DNA of 10,620 nt from Chloroflexota bacterium. Lineage in GTDB: Bacteria > Chloroflexota > Limnocylindria > Limnocylindrales > CSP1-4. A program made the translations under genes and the position numbers. The stretch is taken from contig JACCXQ010000308.1 in the NCBI GenBank assembly GCA_013696945.1, positions 1 to 10,620 on the forward strand. Reading direction: 5' to 3'. A model generated the notes under the pieces. That model did not search any database, was not told where the DNA came from, and worked only from the letters and a program-made list of their open reading frames with translations. Below, in pieces: positions 1-6,478 of the stretch (position 1 is its first letter; each line of letters begins with the position of its first letter).

Positions 1-140
1 GGCTCCACGTATCGCGCGTGCCGTGGCGCCGTGCCGTGGAGATGGCCGAGGAAGGGCTCATCGAGGACGCCAAGTCGTTGGTGGGTCTCTTCTGGCTCGA
101 CCGGCTCGCGTCGCGTGGCGAGCTGCCCGGAGGCGAGTAG
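1..140 (+). CDS. C-terminal end of a probable Nudix hydrolase (ADP-ribose pyrophosphatase-like), cut by the window edge
   Basis: An open frame enters from the left edge (first full codon at base 3) and ends at TAG 138-140, giving 45 residues. It contains VPWRRAVEMAEEG, then IEDAKSLVGLFWLDRL. This resembles the C-terminal helix of ADP-ribose pyrophosphatase-type Nudix hydrolases, where a hydrophobic/Trp segment is followed by a G-E/L-I-x-D-A-K-S/T-hydrophobic-x-G-L-hydrophobic helix. The Nudix box itself would lie upstream, outside the window, so the catalytic motif cannot be checked. Such enzymes hydrolyse ADP-ribose or related nucleoside diphosphates in the cytoplasm. The gene converges on the minus-strand block, with only 3 bp between the two stop codons and no clear terminator. 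The assignment rests on a short C-terminal motif only. Confidence 0.5.
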   Translation, partial: LHVSRVPWRRAVEMAEEGLIEDAKSLVGLFWLDRLASRGELPGGE

Positions 141-143
141 GCC

Positions 144-1214
144 TCAGGGCCAGTCGAGCGTCGCCCGCAGGAACAGCAGCTGCTCGGCGACCTCGACCTG
201 GTTCTCGAACCGGACGCGGTACGTCGAGGTGGCGGGCAGCTCCGTGTCGTACTGGACCGACTCCCCCTGGCCGGTCACGTCGTCGACGTTCGAATCACCA
301 TCGACGTCGTCGATGCGCAGGTGGAACGGCTGAGCCCCGCCGCGCCAGCGAGCATCGAGCGCGAACCGCCCCGCGCCGCCCGACTCGAAGGTCGCCGTGA
401 AACCGTTGTACGCCGGGAAAGCCGTGCCCTGGAACCGGAGGCCATCGATGGTCACGGACGGCGAGTCGTCACGGAAGGTCAGCGTCAGGTCCGCGGTCGG
501 ACCAGCCGGGCCCTCCGACCCGATGAGACTCACCGTCCAGGTCGTGCCACCGGCCGAGGTAGTGGAGCCGGTCAGCGATCCACGCCGCATATCGCGGCAG
601 GTCTGATCCCGGACGTCGTCCGGCCCGCCGCGCCACAGGCACATCCGCGCCTCACCGCCCGTGACGTTGGAAAGCGTCGCGCGGACCTCGCCAGGGCCTT
701 CCGAGCGGAACGTGAATAGCCGCTCGCGCGGGTTGTCCGCGGCGGGCCCATCGAGGCCGGCCTGGGCGAACCGGATCGAGGCCTCGTCCGCTGTCGGCGG
801 CGGCGGTGTGGGGCTGGATGTCGGTGGAACGGTCGGCGCGACGGTAGGCTCGGGAGTCGGGCCGGGCGCGGCCGTGGGCTCGGGGGTCGGGCTGAGCGCC
901 GGGCTCGGAGTGACATCCGGCGTCGGGCTCAGGATCGGCTCGGGAGTCGGGGTCGGCTCCGGTGTGGAAGTGACCTCGGGTGTCGGCGAGGGCGTCGCCG
1001 ACGGGCTCGGGATGGCAGACGGGCTCGGCCCGACCGACGCGGATGGGCTCGCACTGACCGACGCGGACGGGCTCGGCGACTCGGACAGCGACGGCGTCAG
1101 ACTCGCGGATGGCCGTCCCTGCGAAAGGACGAGGAAGAGCACGGCGGCGGCAACGAGCAGCGCGAGGAGGGCTCCCAGGCCGATCATCGCGCCGCGCCAG
1201 CGCTGGTCGGTCAT
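144..1214 (-). CDS. Membrane-anchored stalk protein with a probable duplicated beta-rich extracellular domain
   Basis: I do not recognise a named family. The 356-residue product has a short basic N-terminus, one hydrophobic segment at about residues 10-30 (a signal anchor or uncleaved signal), and then a roughly 110-residue Pro/Ser/Thr/Glu stalk (about 32-141) made of PSPS, PTPEP and SPTP units. The C-terminal part (about 145-356) is beta-rich and seems to hold two related halves, about 145-262 and 270-356. Each has an F-x-F/T-E/R-S-x-G-x-G opening, a W-R-G-G element and a closing T-x-R-x-x-F-type strand. C192 and C206 could form a disulfide in the first half; an Asp-rich DVDGDSNVDD stretch in the second could bind a cation. 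The start is ATG 1212-1214. It is the last gene of the minus-strand series, 57 bp after the TPR gene. The likely role is a surface-exposed binding or structural protein; its ligand is unknown. Confidence 0.75.
   Translation of the reverse strand: MTDQRWRGAMIGLGALLALLVAAAVLFLVLSQGRPSASLTPSLSESPSPSASVSASPSASVGPSPSAIPSPSATPSPTPEVTSTPEPTPTPEPILSPTPDVTPSPALSPTPEPTAAPGPTPEPTVAPTVPPTSSPTPPPPTADEASIRFAQAGLDGPAADNPRERLFTFRSEGPGEVRATLSNVTGGEARMCLWRGGPDDVRDQTCRDMRRGSLTGSTTSAGGTTWTVSLIGSEGPAGPTADLTLTFRDDSPSVTIDGLRFQGTAFPAYNGFTATFESGGAGRFALDARWRGGAQPFHLRIDDVDGDSNVDDVTGQGESVQYDTELPATSTYRVRFENQVEVAEQLLFLRATLDWP
792..1121 (-). repeat. Low-complexity Pro/Ser/Thr stalk-coding region
   Basis: On the plus strand this stretch is dominated by imperfect repeats of CTCGGGxGTCGGGCT-like units and GACGCGGACGGGCTCG-like units. 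Read on the minus strand they encode PSPSxS, SPTPE and PTPEP units of the stalk (residues about 32-141 of the stalked protein). Such tracts often change length by recombination or slippage, so the stalk length may vary between strains. It is a coding repeat, not a CRISPR array: the units are short, in frame and have no unique spacers. Confidence 0.8.
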
Positions 1215-1221
1215 GCGCGGA

Positions 1222-1227
1222 ACCTTA
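1222..1227 (-). promoter_or_regulatory. Candidate -10 element (or weak ribosome binding site) of the stalk-protein gene
   Basis: The minus strand reads TGCTAAGGT and then 7 nt before the ATG. TAAGGT matches a -10 hexamer at the conserved T-A and final T, and preceding TG-C resembles an extended -10. That would put the transcription start at or next to the start codon (leaderless mRNA). The same bases contain AAGG, which could instead be a weak Shine-Dalgarno. No good -35 is visible. Confidence 0.25.
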
Positions 1228-1271
1228 GCAGCCGCGCGCCGGACGGCCGCTCGGCGTCACTCCGCTCCGCG

Positions 1272-1670
1272 TCAGGGCAACCTCGCGAGTGCCTGCCGGT
1301 AGAGCCGCGAGTCCGGATCCAGCGCGCATGCCAGCCGGAGGTGGGTCCGCGCCTCGGCGCGCCGTCCCAGCTGCTTCAGTGCCTGTCCGAGTCCGAAGTG
1401 TCCGTACGGCGCCGACGGGTCGATCCCCACGAGCGTCTCGAACGCCTCGGCGGCCAGGGCGTGCTGTCCGCTGTTGTAGTAGGCGCGGCCGAGCGCCTCG
1501 ACGATCGAGCCCTTGCCCAGCTCGAGACGTGCCGCCCGCTCCAGCACCACGGCCGCCTGCGCGTTGTGGCCGCTGCGCATCAGCGAGGTCGCGCGCTGAA
1601 GCAACCCGTACGCCGACTCCCGCTCTTCGAGGCCGAGCTCCTCATCGTCCGGCTTCCGTTCCTGAGCCAC
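1272..1670 (-). CDS. Small soluble tetratricopeptide-repeat protein
   Basis: The 132-residue product has an acidic, charged N-terminus (about 1-19) followed by three TPR units at about residues 20-52, 54-87 and 88-121. The TPR pattern is clear in the second and third: A-L-G-x-A-Y-x-x-x-G-x-x-x-x-A-A-x-x-F and L-G-x-A-L-x-x-L-G-R-x-x-E-A, the latter ending in an A-L-D-P turn. There is no signal peptide or membrane segment, so it is probably cytoplasmic. The start is GTG 1668-1670; two ATGs just upstream are out of frame and no strong ribosome binding site is seen. It begins 27 bp after the pncB stop, so it is probably in the same transcript. TPR domains bind partner proteins; the partner here is unknown. 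Confidence 0.75.
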   Translation of the reverse strand: MAQERKPDDEELGLEERESAYGLLQRATSLMRSGHNAQAAVVLERAARLELGKGSIVEALGRAYYNSGQHALAAEAFETLVGIDPSAPYGHFGLGQALKQLGRRAEARTHLRLACALDPDSRLYRQALARLP

Positions 1671-1697
1671 GGAGCCATGCTGCCATGCCCACGGGAG

Positions 1698-2720
1698 TCA
1701 GGTCGCGCGCCACTCCGCGAGGTCGATGCGCCCGAGCCGCGGGCTATCCGTGGCGCCCGGGATACGGCCGCGCTTGGCGATCGGGCGGCCGTCGATCTCC
1801 TTGAGGTCGCCGGTGAAGTCCATCGGGGTCGCGCCGCTGATGTAGCCGCCGACGGCGAACGAGTCGACGGGTGCGCCCGCATCGGCGAAGTAGCGGATGC
1901 GATCAGGGGTCAACCCGCCGCTGACGATGATCCGGACGTGGTCGTGGCCCGCCTGGTCCAGCCGCGCGCGGACCTCCAGCACGAGGTCGGCGGTCACGCG
2001 GCCGCGCTCGGCGGGCGTGTCGAGCCGGATGCCGTAGAGCCGGTCTCCGAGTGCGTCCGCTACGCGCAGCGCCTCCTCCGCCTCGTCGCGGAACGTGTCG
2101 ACGAGCACGATCCGCGGCACGTCCGGCGAGAGCACGCGGTCGAAGGCCTGCGCCGCGCGCACGGTGTCGCCGAAGATCAGCACCAGAGAGTGGGGCATCG
2201 TGCCGGTCGGGCTGAGGCTGGCCAGCCGCGCGCCGGCCGGTGTGGAGGCGCCCACGCAGCCCCCCACGATGGCCGCGTAATCGAGCGTGTCAGTGATGTC
2301 CGGGTGGACGTGACGGGCACCGAAGCTGATGACCGGCCGGGGCGCCGCGGCTTCGACGCACTCGCGGGCGGCCGTCGCCCAGCCGCTCGACTGGGCGATC
2401 ATGCCCAGGATGGCGGTCTCGAACAGGCCGAACGCGCGGTAGCGGGCGCGGATCCTCAGCACCACCTCCTTGGTCGAGAACTGGTCGCCGTCCGCGAGCG
2501 CCTCCACGACCGCCTCGTCCGGGGGCGCCTCACCCAGGACATGCGCGAGCAGCACCTTCGCCTCGTCGATGCCGCAGAGGATCCCCGCGCGGCGCGAGAA
2601 GACCTCCATCACGACGATGGGATCGAGTCCCTCGGCCGCCAGGATCTCGGCGGCGCGGGCGAAGTAGACGTCCGCCGAGTCGCCCGTCAGGATCTCCCGC
2701 GACGGGCGGCGGCGCAGCAT
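1698..2720 (-). CDS. pncB: Nicotinate phosphoribosyltransferase, short form
   Basis: This enzyme makes nicotinate mononucleotide from nicotinate and PRPP, normally with ATP hydrolysis, as the entry step of Preiss-Handler NAD salvage in the cytoplasm. Numbered from the upstream GTG at 2735, the visible family motifs are ADVYFARA (21-28), the FGLFETAILGMI helix (102-113), SFGARHVHP (137-145), GTMPHSL (178-184, where H182 matches the position of the phosphorylated His of PncB), LVDTFRDE (211-218), VSGGL (271-275), VDSFAVGGYIS (290-300) and KRGRIPG (321-327). About 340 residues is shorter than E. coli PncB and fits the short archaeal/Chloroflexota-like form. I prefer ATG 2718-2720, because it has AGG 5 nt upstream; GTG 2733-2735 adds five residues and has a GAGGGG placed too close. 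The TPR gene follows after 27 bp. Confidence 0.93.
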   Translation of the reverse strand: MLRRRPSREILTGDSADVYFARAAEILAAEGLDPIVVMEVFSRRAGILCGIDEAKVLLAHVLGEAPPDEAVVEALADGDQFSTKEVVLRIRARYRAFGLFETAILGMIAQSSGWATAARECVEAAAPRPVISFGARHVHPDITDTLDYAAIVGGCVGASTPAGARLASLSPTGTMPHSLVLIFGDTVRAAQAFDRVLSPDVPRIVLVDTFRDEAEEALRVADALGDRLYGIRLDTPAERGRVTADLVLEVRARLDQAGHDHVRIIVSGGLTPDRIRYFADAGAPVDSFAVGGYISGATPMDFTGDLKEIDGRPIAKRGRIPGATDSPRLGRIDLAEWRAT

Positions 2721-2794
2721 GCGGACCTGTTCCACGTCCCCTCGGATTCGATGCTCCGCGGACGGCCTGCACGGGCGGGCCGCCGGGTCGGCGG

Positions 2795-2800
2795 AGTGTA
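2795..2800 (-). promoter_or_regulatory. Candidate -10 element upstream of pncB
   Basis: The 114-bp (129 bp to the chosen ATG) gap between the YbjN-like gene and pncB contains GCTACACT on the minus strand. TACACT matches the -10 consensus at four of six bases. No acceptable -35 is present at 16-18 bp. It may allow pncB to be transcribed separately from glgC. Confidence 0.2.
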
Positions 2801-2826
2801 GCGCAGCGATCGTGCCGTCTCGCCAC

Positions 2827-2862
2827 CGTCAGCCGGGCGTCGATGCGCGTCAGCCGGGCGTC
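2827..2862. repeat. Two 15-bp direct copies, 21-bp period, over the end of the YbjN-like gene
   Basis: CGTCAGCCGGGCGTC occurs at 2827-2841 and again at 2848-2862. On the minus strand the first copy met encodes the last residues and stop codon (L-T-P-G-stop) of the YbjN-like gene; the second copy repeats the same bases, including the TGA, after the stop. It looks like a recent 21-bp tandem duplication. It has too few copies for a satellite or CRISPR. Confidence 0.75.
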
Positions 2863-3347
2863 AACTCCGCGAGCCGCGAGGAATAGCGATCGAGCAGCGC
2901 CGCGTGCCGCGAAGGCCGCTCCGGGACCGGCGCGACCTTCTTTCCCGGCCACAGCCAGCCTATCGATTCGTCGAGCAGGAGGTCGCAGATGGCGAGGAGG
3001 CGCGCGACGGTCAGCCCGAGGGCATCAACATCGAGCCGCTCGACCGGTACCTCCGTGGTGAGGACCGGCCGCTCATCGGCAGACAGGGCGAACTTGGCGA
3101 ACGGCAGCTCGTCGTTCCAGTGGAGGAAACGGGTGTAGCTCTTGCGGAAGGAGTCGCGCAGTGGCGGCGCGTACTGGACCCACGCGACGAGTGCCAACGC
3201 CGGCTCCAGGATGAGCGTCATGCGGATGTCGTGGCGGCGCCGACCGTCGAGGATCAGGTCCCAGCTGACCGTCCCGTCGCGCTCCACGCGCTCGAGCGGT
3301 TCGATGCCCGCTTCCGCGAGCCACGCGTCGATCTCGAGCGGTCCCAC
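2850..3347 (-). CDS. YbjN / type III secretion chaperone-like fold protein, coupled to glgC
   Basis: The 165-residue soluble protein has the layout of the YbjN family: an N-terminal helix (I-D-A-W-L-A-E-A-G, 6-14), a set of beta strands with W29 and a D-I-R-M-T-L-I-L-E segment (40-48), a central helix (about 66-78) running into N-D-E-L-P-F-A-K-F-A-L (78-88), two strands ending in L-T-T-E-V-P-V (96-102), and a long C-terminal Leu-rich helix (about 104-130). No signal peptide or enzyme motif is visible. YbjN proteins are thought to bind other proteins; molecular roles are poorly known. The GTG start (3345-3347) directly follows the TAG of glgC (3348-3350), with no intervening base, so translation is probably coupled. 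The family call is from pattern, not from a search. Confidence 0.6.
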   Translation of the reverse strand: MGPLEIDAWLAEAGIEPLERVERDGTVSWDLILDGRRRHDIRMTLILEPALALVAWVQYAPPLRDSFRKSYTRFLHWNDELPFAKFALSADERPVLTTEVPVERLDVDALGLTVARLLAICDLLLDESIGWLWPGKKVAPVPERPSRHAALLDRYSSRLAELTPG

Positions 3348-4739
3348 CTACCGGCGAGGCGACCCGTCGAATCGGCTGCTGATCGCGCTCGATGCCGGGG
3401 CCGCGGTCGCGGCACCGGTTCCGTCGAGGGACGTGACCACTGATCGGGGCCGGCTCTCCGCCCGGCCCCCGCGCTTGGTGCCCGCGACTCGCCGCTGCAC
3501 GGTCCCCCCGGTCCGCACAGAGCGCGAGGACCCGAAGTCGGAGGCCCTCACCTCCTCGTCGATCCGGACGTTGCGACCGATGCGGACGCCGGCCGGGATG
3601 ACCGCGCGCTTGCCGACGATGGTGATGCCCGAGTCGAGGCGCTCCGGCTCGAGGGTGTTGGGACGGTCGTTCGCGCCCATGCCAACGACCGCGTTCGGGC
3701 CGATCGAGACCTCCTTGTCGATGATCGCGTGGTCGACCACGGCGCCGGCGCGCACGACGCAGTCGAACATGATCACGCTGTCGCGGACGACCGCGCCGGG
3801 ATCGACGCGCACCCCCGGCGAGAGCACCGAGCGTTCGACCGTGCCGGCGATCTGGCAACCGTGGCTGATCAGGCTGCGATGGACGTTCGCGGTGCTGCCG
3901 ATGCGTGCCGGAGCGCGTTCCTCGGATCGCGTGTGGATGACCCAGTCGCGATCGTAGAGGTCGAGCGCAGGATGGTCCTCGAGGAGCTCCATGTGTGCCT
4001 GCCAGTAGCCCTCGACCGTGCCGACGTCCTGCCAGTACCCATCGAACGCGTACCCGAAGACCCGCGCGCCGCCCTCGAGCATTGCCGGGATGACGTGCTT
4101 GCCGAAGTCGTGACGGTCCTCCGACAGCCACTTCTCGAGCGCTCGTCGGCTGAAGACGTAGATGCCCAGGCTGGCCAGATCGCTCTTCGGCTGGCGCGGC
4201 TTCTCCTGCCAGTCGGTGACTTCGTCGTCCTCGCCCAGCGCCAGGATCCCGAAGCGGTGAGCGTCACCGATCGGCACCCGCTTGACCGCGACGGTGACGT
4301 CGGCGCGGCGCCGCCGATGGAACTGCACGAACGGCTGGTAATCCATCTTGTAGATGTGGTCGCCGGCCAGGACGAGGACGGTGTCGGTGGCGGCCTGCTT
4401 GAGCGGCTCCATGTTCTGGAGGACCGCGTCGGCGGTGCCGCGGTACCACTCCGTGGGTCGGTTGCGGGCGATGTACGGCTGCATGACCCGGATGCCACCG
4501 GTCGTCCGGTCAAGATCCCAGGGCCTCCCGGCGCCCAGGTGGTCGTTCAGGGAGCGCGGGTTGTACTGCGTCAGCACCACGACGTTGTCGATGTCCGAAT
4601 TGACGCAGTTGCTGAGCGTGAAGTCGATGATCCGGTACTTGCCGGCGAACGGGACGGCCGGCTTGGCGCGGACGGCCGAGAGCAGCGACAGGCGCTCCCC
4701 CTCCCCTCCGGCGAGGATGACCGCGACCACGCGCTTCAC
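3348..4739 (-). CDS. glgC: Glucose-1-phosphate adenylyltransferase (ADP-glucose pyrophosphorylase)
   Basis: This enzyme makes ADP-glucose and pyrophosphate from ATP and glucose-1-phosphate, the committed step of bacterial glycogen synthesis. The nucleotidyltransferase domain (about 1-250) shows AGGEGERL (10-17), [17 protein letters not shown] (24-40), WYRGTADA (98-105), [10 protein letters not shown] (125-134, with the catalytic Asp at 127), EKP (179-181), GIYVF (192-196) and YWQDVGT (235-241). A left-handed beta-helix with hexapeptide repeats follows (about 278-402). The product is 463 residues; typical GlgC ends near 400-430. Residues about 404-463 are an Arg/Ser/Gly/Ala-rich tail without hexapeptide repeats. 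The start is GTG 4737-4739. No other glycogen gene is in the window. Allosteric control is expected for the family, but the effector cannot be told from sequence. Confidence 0.96.
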   Translation of the reverse strand: MKRVVAVILAGGEGERLSLLSAVRAKPAVPFAGKYRIIDFTLSNCVNSDIDNVVVLTQYNPRSLNDHLGAGRPWDLDRTTGGIRVMQPYIARNRPTEWYRGTADAVLQNMEPLKQAATDTVLVLAGDHIYKMDYQPFVQFHRRRRADVTVAVKRVPIGDAHRFGILALGEDDEVTDWQEKPRQPKSDLASLGIYVFSRRALEKWLSEDRHDFGKHVIPAMLEGGARVFGYAFDGYWQDVGTVEGYWQAHMELLEDHPALDLYDRDWVIHTRSEERAPARIGSTANVHRSLISHGCQIAGTVERSVLSPGVRVDPGAVVRDSVIMFDCVVRAGAVVDHAIIDKEVSIGPNAVVGMGANDRPNTLEPERLDSGITIVGKRAVIPAGVRIGRNVRIDEEVRASDFGSSRSVRTGGTVQRRVAGTKRGGRAESRPRSVVTSLDGTGAATAAPASSAISSRFDGSPRR

Positions 4740-4746
4740 GCGCTCG

Positions 4747-4752
4747 ATGCTA
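4747..4752 (-). promoter_or_regulatory. Candidate -10 element 7 nt before the glgC start
   Basis: The minus strand reads GTGTAGCAT, then 7 nt, then the GTG start of glgC. TAGCAT matches the -10 consensus at four of six bases, and transcription from it would begin at or beside the start codon. No strong Shine-Dalgarno is present, which fits a leaderless mRNA. No clear -35 is seen at 16-18 bp. Confidence 0.28.
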
Positions 4753-4780
4753 CACGGGTCGCGGCGTGGCTGGGACCATC

Positions 4781-4798
4781 ACCCGATCAACGTCGGGT
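4781..4798. other. Inverted repeat between the M23 gene and glgC
   Basis: ACCCGA-TCAACG-TCGGGT is a perfect 6-bp stem with a 6-nt loop. It lies 28 bp after the M23 stop and about 42 bp before the glgC start in the direction of transcription. There is no following T-run on the minus strand, so it is a weak terminator candidate. It could equally be an operator for glgC. Confidence 0.3.
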
Positions 4799-4826
4799 CA
4801 ACGTCCTGTGCGGGATCAGGGGCGCG

Positions 4827-6296
4827 TCAGACCTGCGAGCGCGGGTTGACGTCGTTTCCGTTCTTGTGGACCTCCCAGTGGAGGTGCGTGCCGGTGCTGT
4901 TCCCGGTGTTGCCCATGTAGCCGACGACCTGGCCGCGGCTCACGCGGCTCCCGGCGCGGATGCCGGGCGCGTACCTCGGTTGGAGATGGACGTACCACGT
5001 GTCCAGCCCGTAGGAGTGGCCGATGACCACGATGAACGCCGGGTCGCTGCTCGAGTCGTACGGGTTCCATCCCACGAACGCGACCACGCCGGGGGCGGCC
5101 GCGCGGATGAGTGTGCCGTCGGCGTTCGCGATGTCGATGCCGTCGTGGAAGTGTGCGCAGCCGCCCCCCGGCGGGTACATGTCGAACGATGTGCATCCGT
5201 ACTCCTGGGTCACGTAGCCGGCGACGGGCCATGTCAGGAGGCCCGTGCCTTCTGGAGCGGGAGCAGGCGCCGGCCGGGCCTGCTCCTGCTGCTCCTGCTC
5301 CTGCTGCTCCTGCTGCTCCTGCTGCTCCTGCAGACGCTGGCGGCTCTCGCGCTCCCGCTGGCGACGAAGCCGTTCTGCCTCGGCGCGCCGCTCAGCTTCA
5401 GCCACCAGCGCTGAGATCTCCGACGCGAGCCGGTCCTCGGCGGCCGCATCGGCACGGACCTGCTCCGCCGCCTGCTCCTGGTCGCCCGCGATCCGCTGGA
5501 ACTCGGCGCGTTGCGCCTCCTGGAGGCGCCGCGTCTCCGCCTCGATGGCCGCGAGCCGGTCCTGTGCCGCCTGGAGCTTCTGCTGCTGGGTCCGTAGCTC
5601 CGCCTCGGCGGCAAGCGTCTCGATGCGCAGCTGGTCCGTGTTGTAGCGCGTCGCGGCGGTCAGTCGCCGAAGCGAGTCGAGGTCCATCTGATCGGCTTCG
5701 ATGGCGCGCGCGAGCTCGACGTCCTGGTCGCCGAAGCGCAGCTGCGCGTCGACACCGGTCAGGATGTCAGTGAAGGAGCCGGAGCCGAGGATCTGTTCGA
5801 GCAGGCTCGTCTGTCCGGTGCGATACGCATCGGCGAGCCGCTCACCTAGCTGACGCTTGCGCGCCTCCAGATCCTGTTCGCCCTGCGCTATCTCCGACTG
5901 GAGGAGGGCGAGCGTCCAGTCCAGCTGTCGCAGCTCCGCAACCAGCGAATCGCGCCGCGCCTCGACGCGTCGCAGAGCATCGGTCGCCGCCTGGATGTCC
6001 TCACGCACCGCCGCCTGATCGACGTTGATCCCGTCGAGGCGAGTCGCGCTGCCCTGGAGTGCCAGGTCGGCCAGGTCCTCATCCGCGCGCAGCTGGCCGA
6101 TCAGGTCCCGCTGGCGGTCGATCGCCCGCAGCAGGTCCGCCTGGCGTTGTCGTGCAGCGGCGATGCGGTCGGCCAGCTCGTCTGCACGCGTGGGAGCGGC
6201 GGGCACGAATGCGACGCCACCCGAGAAGAGCACGGGAATCGCCAGCAGGAGCGTCGCCAGGACCCTCACGGCCGAGATCGTCTGGCGGGCGGCCAT
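4827..6296 (-). CDS. Secreted coiled-coil M23 metallopeptidase, EnvC-like
   Basis: The 489-residue exported protein probably acts on, or activates enzymes that act on, peptidoglycan cross-bridges. It has an N-terminal hydrophobic signal (about 8-36), a long coiled coil (about 38-155), an [15 protein letters not shown] linker typical of EnvC-like proteins, a second coiled coil (about 195-340) that ends in a Gln/Glu tract, a Pro/Ala hinge, and an M23 LytM domain (about 352-489). The zinc ligands appear intact: H384 and D388 in HDGID and H473 in THLHWE, with H437 as second catalytic His. It is therefore likely an active endopeptidase, unlike EnvC itself, which has lost ligands. ATG 6294-6296 is the first possible start, since an in-frame TAA lies two codons upstream. 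A good promoter lies about 120 bp upstream. Confidence 0.92.
   Translation of the reverse strand: MAARQTISAVRVLATLLLAIPVLFSGGVAFVPAAPTRADELADRIAAARQRQADLLRAIDRQRDLIGQLRADEDLADLALQGSATRLDGINVDQAAVREDIQAATDALRRVEARRDSLVAELRQLDWTLALLQSEIAQGEQDLEARKRQLGERLADAYRTGQTSLLEQILGSGSFTDILTGVDAQLRFGDQDVELARAIEADQMDLDSLRRLTAATRYNTDQLRIETLAAEAELRTQQQKLQAAQDRLAAIEAETRRLQEAQRAEFQRIAGDQEQAAEQVRADAAAEDRLASEISALVAEAERRAEAERLRRQRERESRQRLQEQQEQQEQQEQEQQEQARPAPAPAPEGTGLLTWPVAGYVTQEYGCTSFDMYPPGGGCAHFHDGIDIANADGTLIRAAAPGVVAFVGWNPYDSSSDPAFIVVIGHSYGLDTWYVHLQPRYAPGIRAGSRVSRGQVVGYMGNTGNSTGTHLHWEVHKNGNDVNPRSQV
5280..5330 (-). repeat. Nine-base tandem repeat coding a Gln/Glu tract
   Basis: CTGCTCCTG is repeated with period 9 (one unit shortened) on the plus strand. 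On the minus strand it encodes Q-E-Q / E-Q-Q units, residues 323-339 of the M23 protein, at the junction between coiled coil and peptidase domain. Gain or loss of units keeps the frame and would change the hinge length. Confidence 0.85.
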
Positions 6297-6316
6297 CAGT
6301 TACGCATCATCCGCAC
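6296..6316 (-). other. Possible six-codon leader ORF overlapping the M23 start
   Basis: The minus strand has AGGAG (6322-6326), 5 nt, then GTG CGG ATG ATG CGT AAC TGA. The TGA overlaps the M23 start codon as TGATG. The M23 ATG itself has no Shine-Dalgarno at normal distance, so ribosomes may load at the AGGAG, read this short leader and re-start at the M23 ATG. This is an inference from spacing alone; codon statistics mean nothing at this length. Confidence 0.25.
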
Positions 6317-6419
6317 GGCTGCTCCTGGTGCGCTGGGGTGCACGCCACCGCATTCTTGTCCGGAGTCTGCGTCGTCCGTGCGACTGGCACGCGCGCCGTG
6401 ACGGCTCCGGTATCGGACG

Positions 6420-6448
6420 ATGATAGGCGCCTGCGGGGGGCAGCGCAA
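6420..6448 (-). promoter_or_regulatory. Sigma-70-type promoter for the M23 gene
   Basis: The minus strand reads TTGCGC (6443-6448), a 17-bp spacer, and TATCAT (6420-6425), a five-of-six match to TATAAT at ideal spacing in very GC-rich surroundings. Transcription would start near 6413, giving a 5' untranslated region of about 115 nt before the M23 ATG. That leader contains short inverted repeats (for example TCGTCCG with CGGACGA), so it may fold. The 182-bp gap between the prepilin peptidase and M23 genes holds no other feature I can support. Confidence 0.5.
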
Positions 6449-6478
6449 GGCGAACGCGCGGCACGATCGGCGTCGTTC

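Noticed and set aside
792..1121. CRISPR-like or satellite repeat
   Set aside because: The repeats are short, imperfect, in frame and without unique spacers; they encode a Pro/Ser/Thr stalk.
1341..2801. A 486-codon open frame on the plus strand
   Set aside because: It is antisense to pncB and the TPR gene, has no recognisable motif, and is rich in Arg, Asp, Val and Ala as expected of a shadow frame.
4773..4801. A glgC promoter with TTGACC as -35
   Set aside because: TTGACC is present on the minus strand, but the hexamer at 17-18 bp (TGGTCC or ATGGTC) is a poor -10, so the pair was not called.
3729..5414. A 561-codon open frame on the plus strand, including a poly-Leu run
   Set aside because: It is antisense to glgC and the M23 gene. 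The poly-Leu run is the CTG repeat read on the wrong strand and is not a membrane segment.
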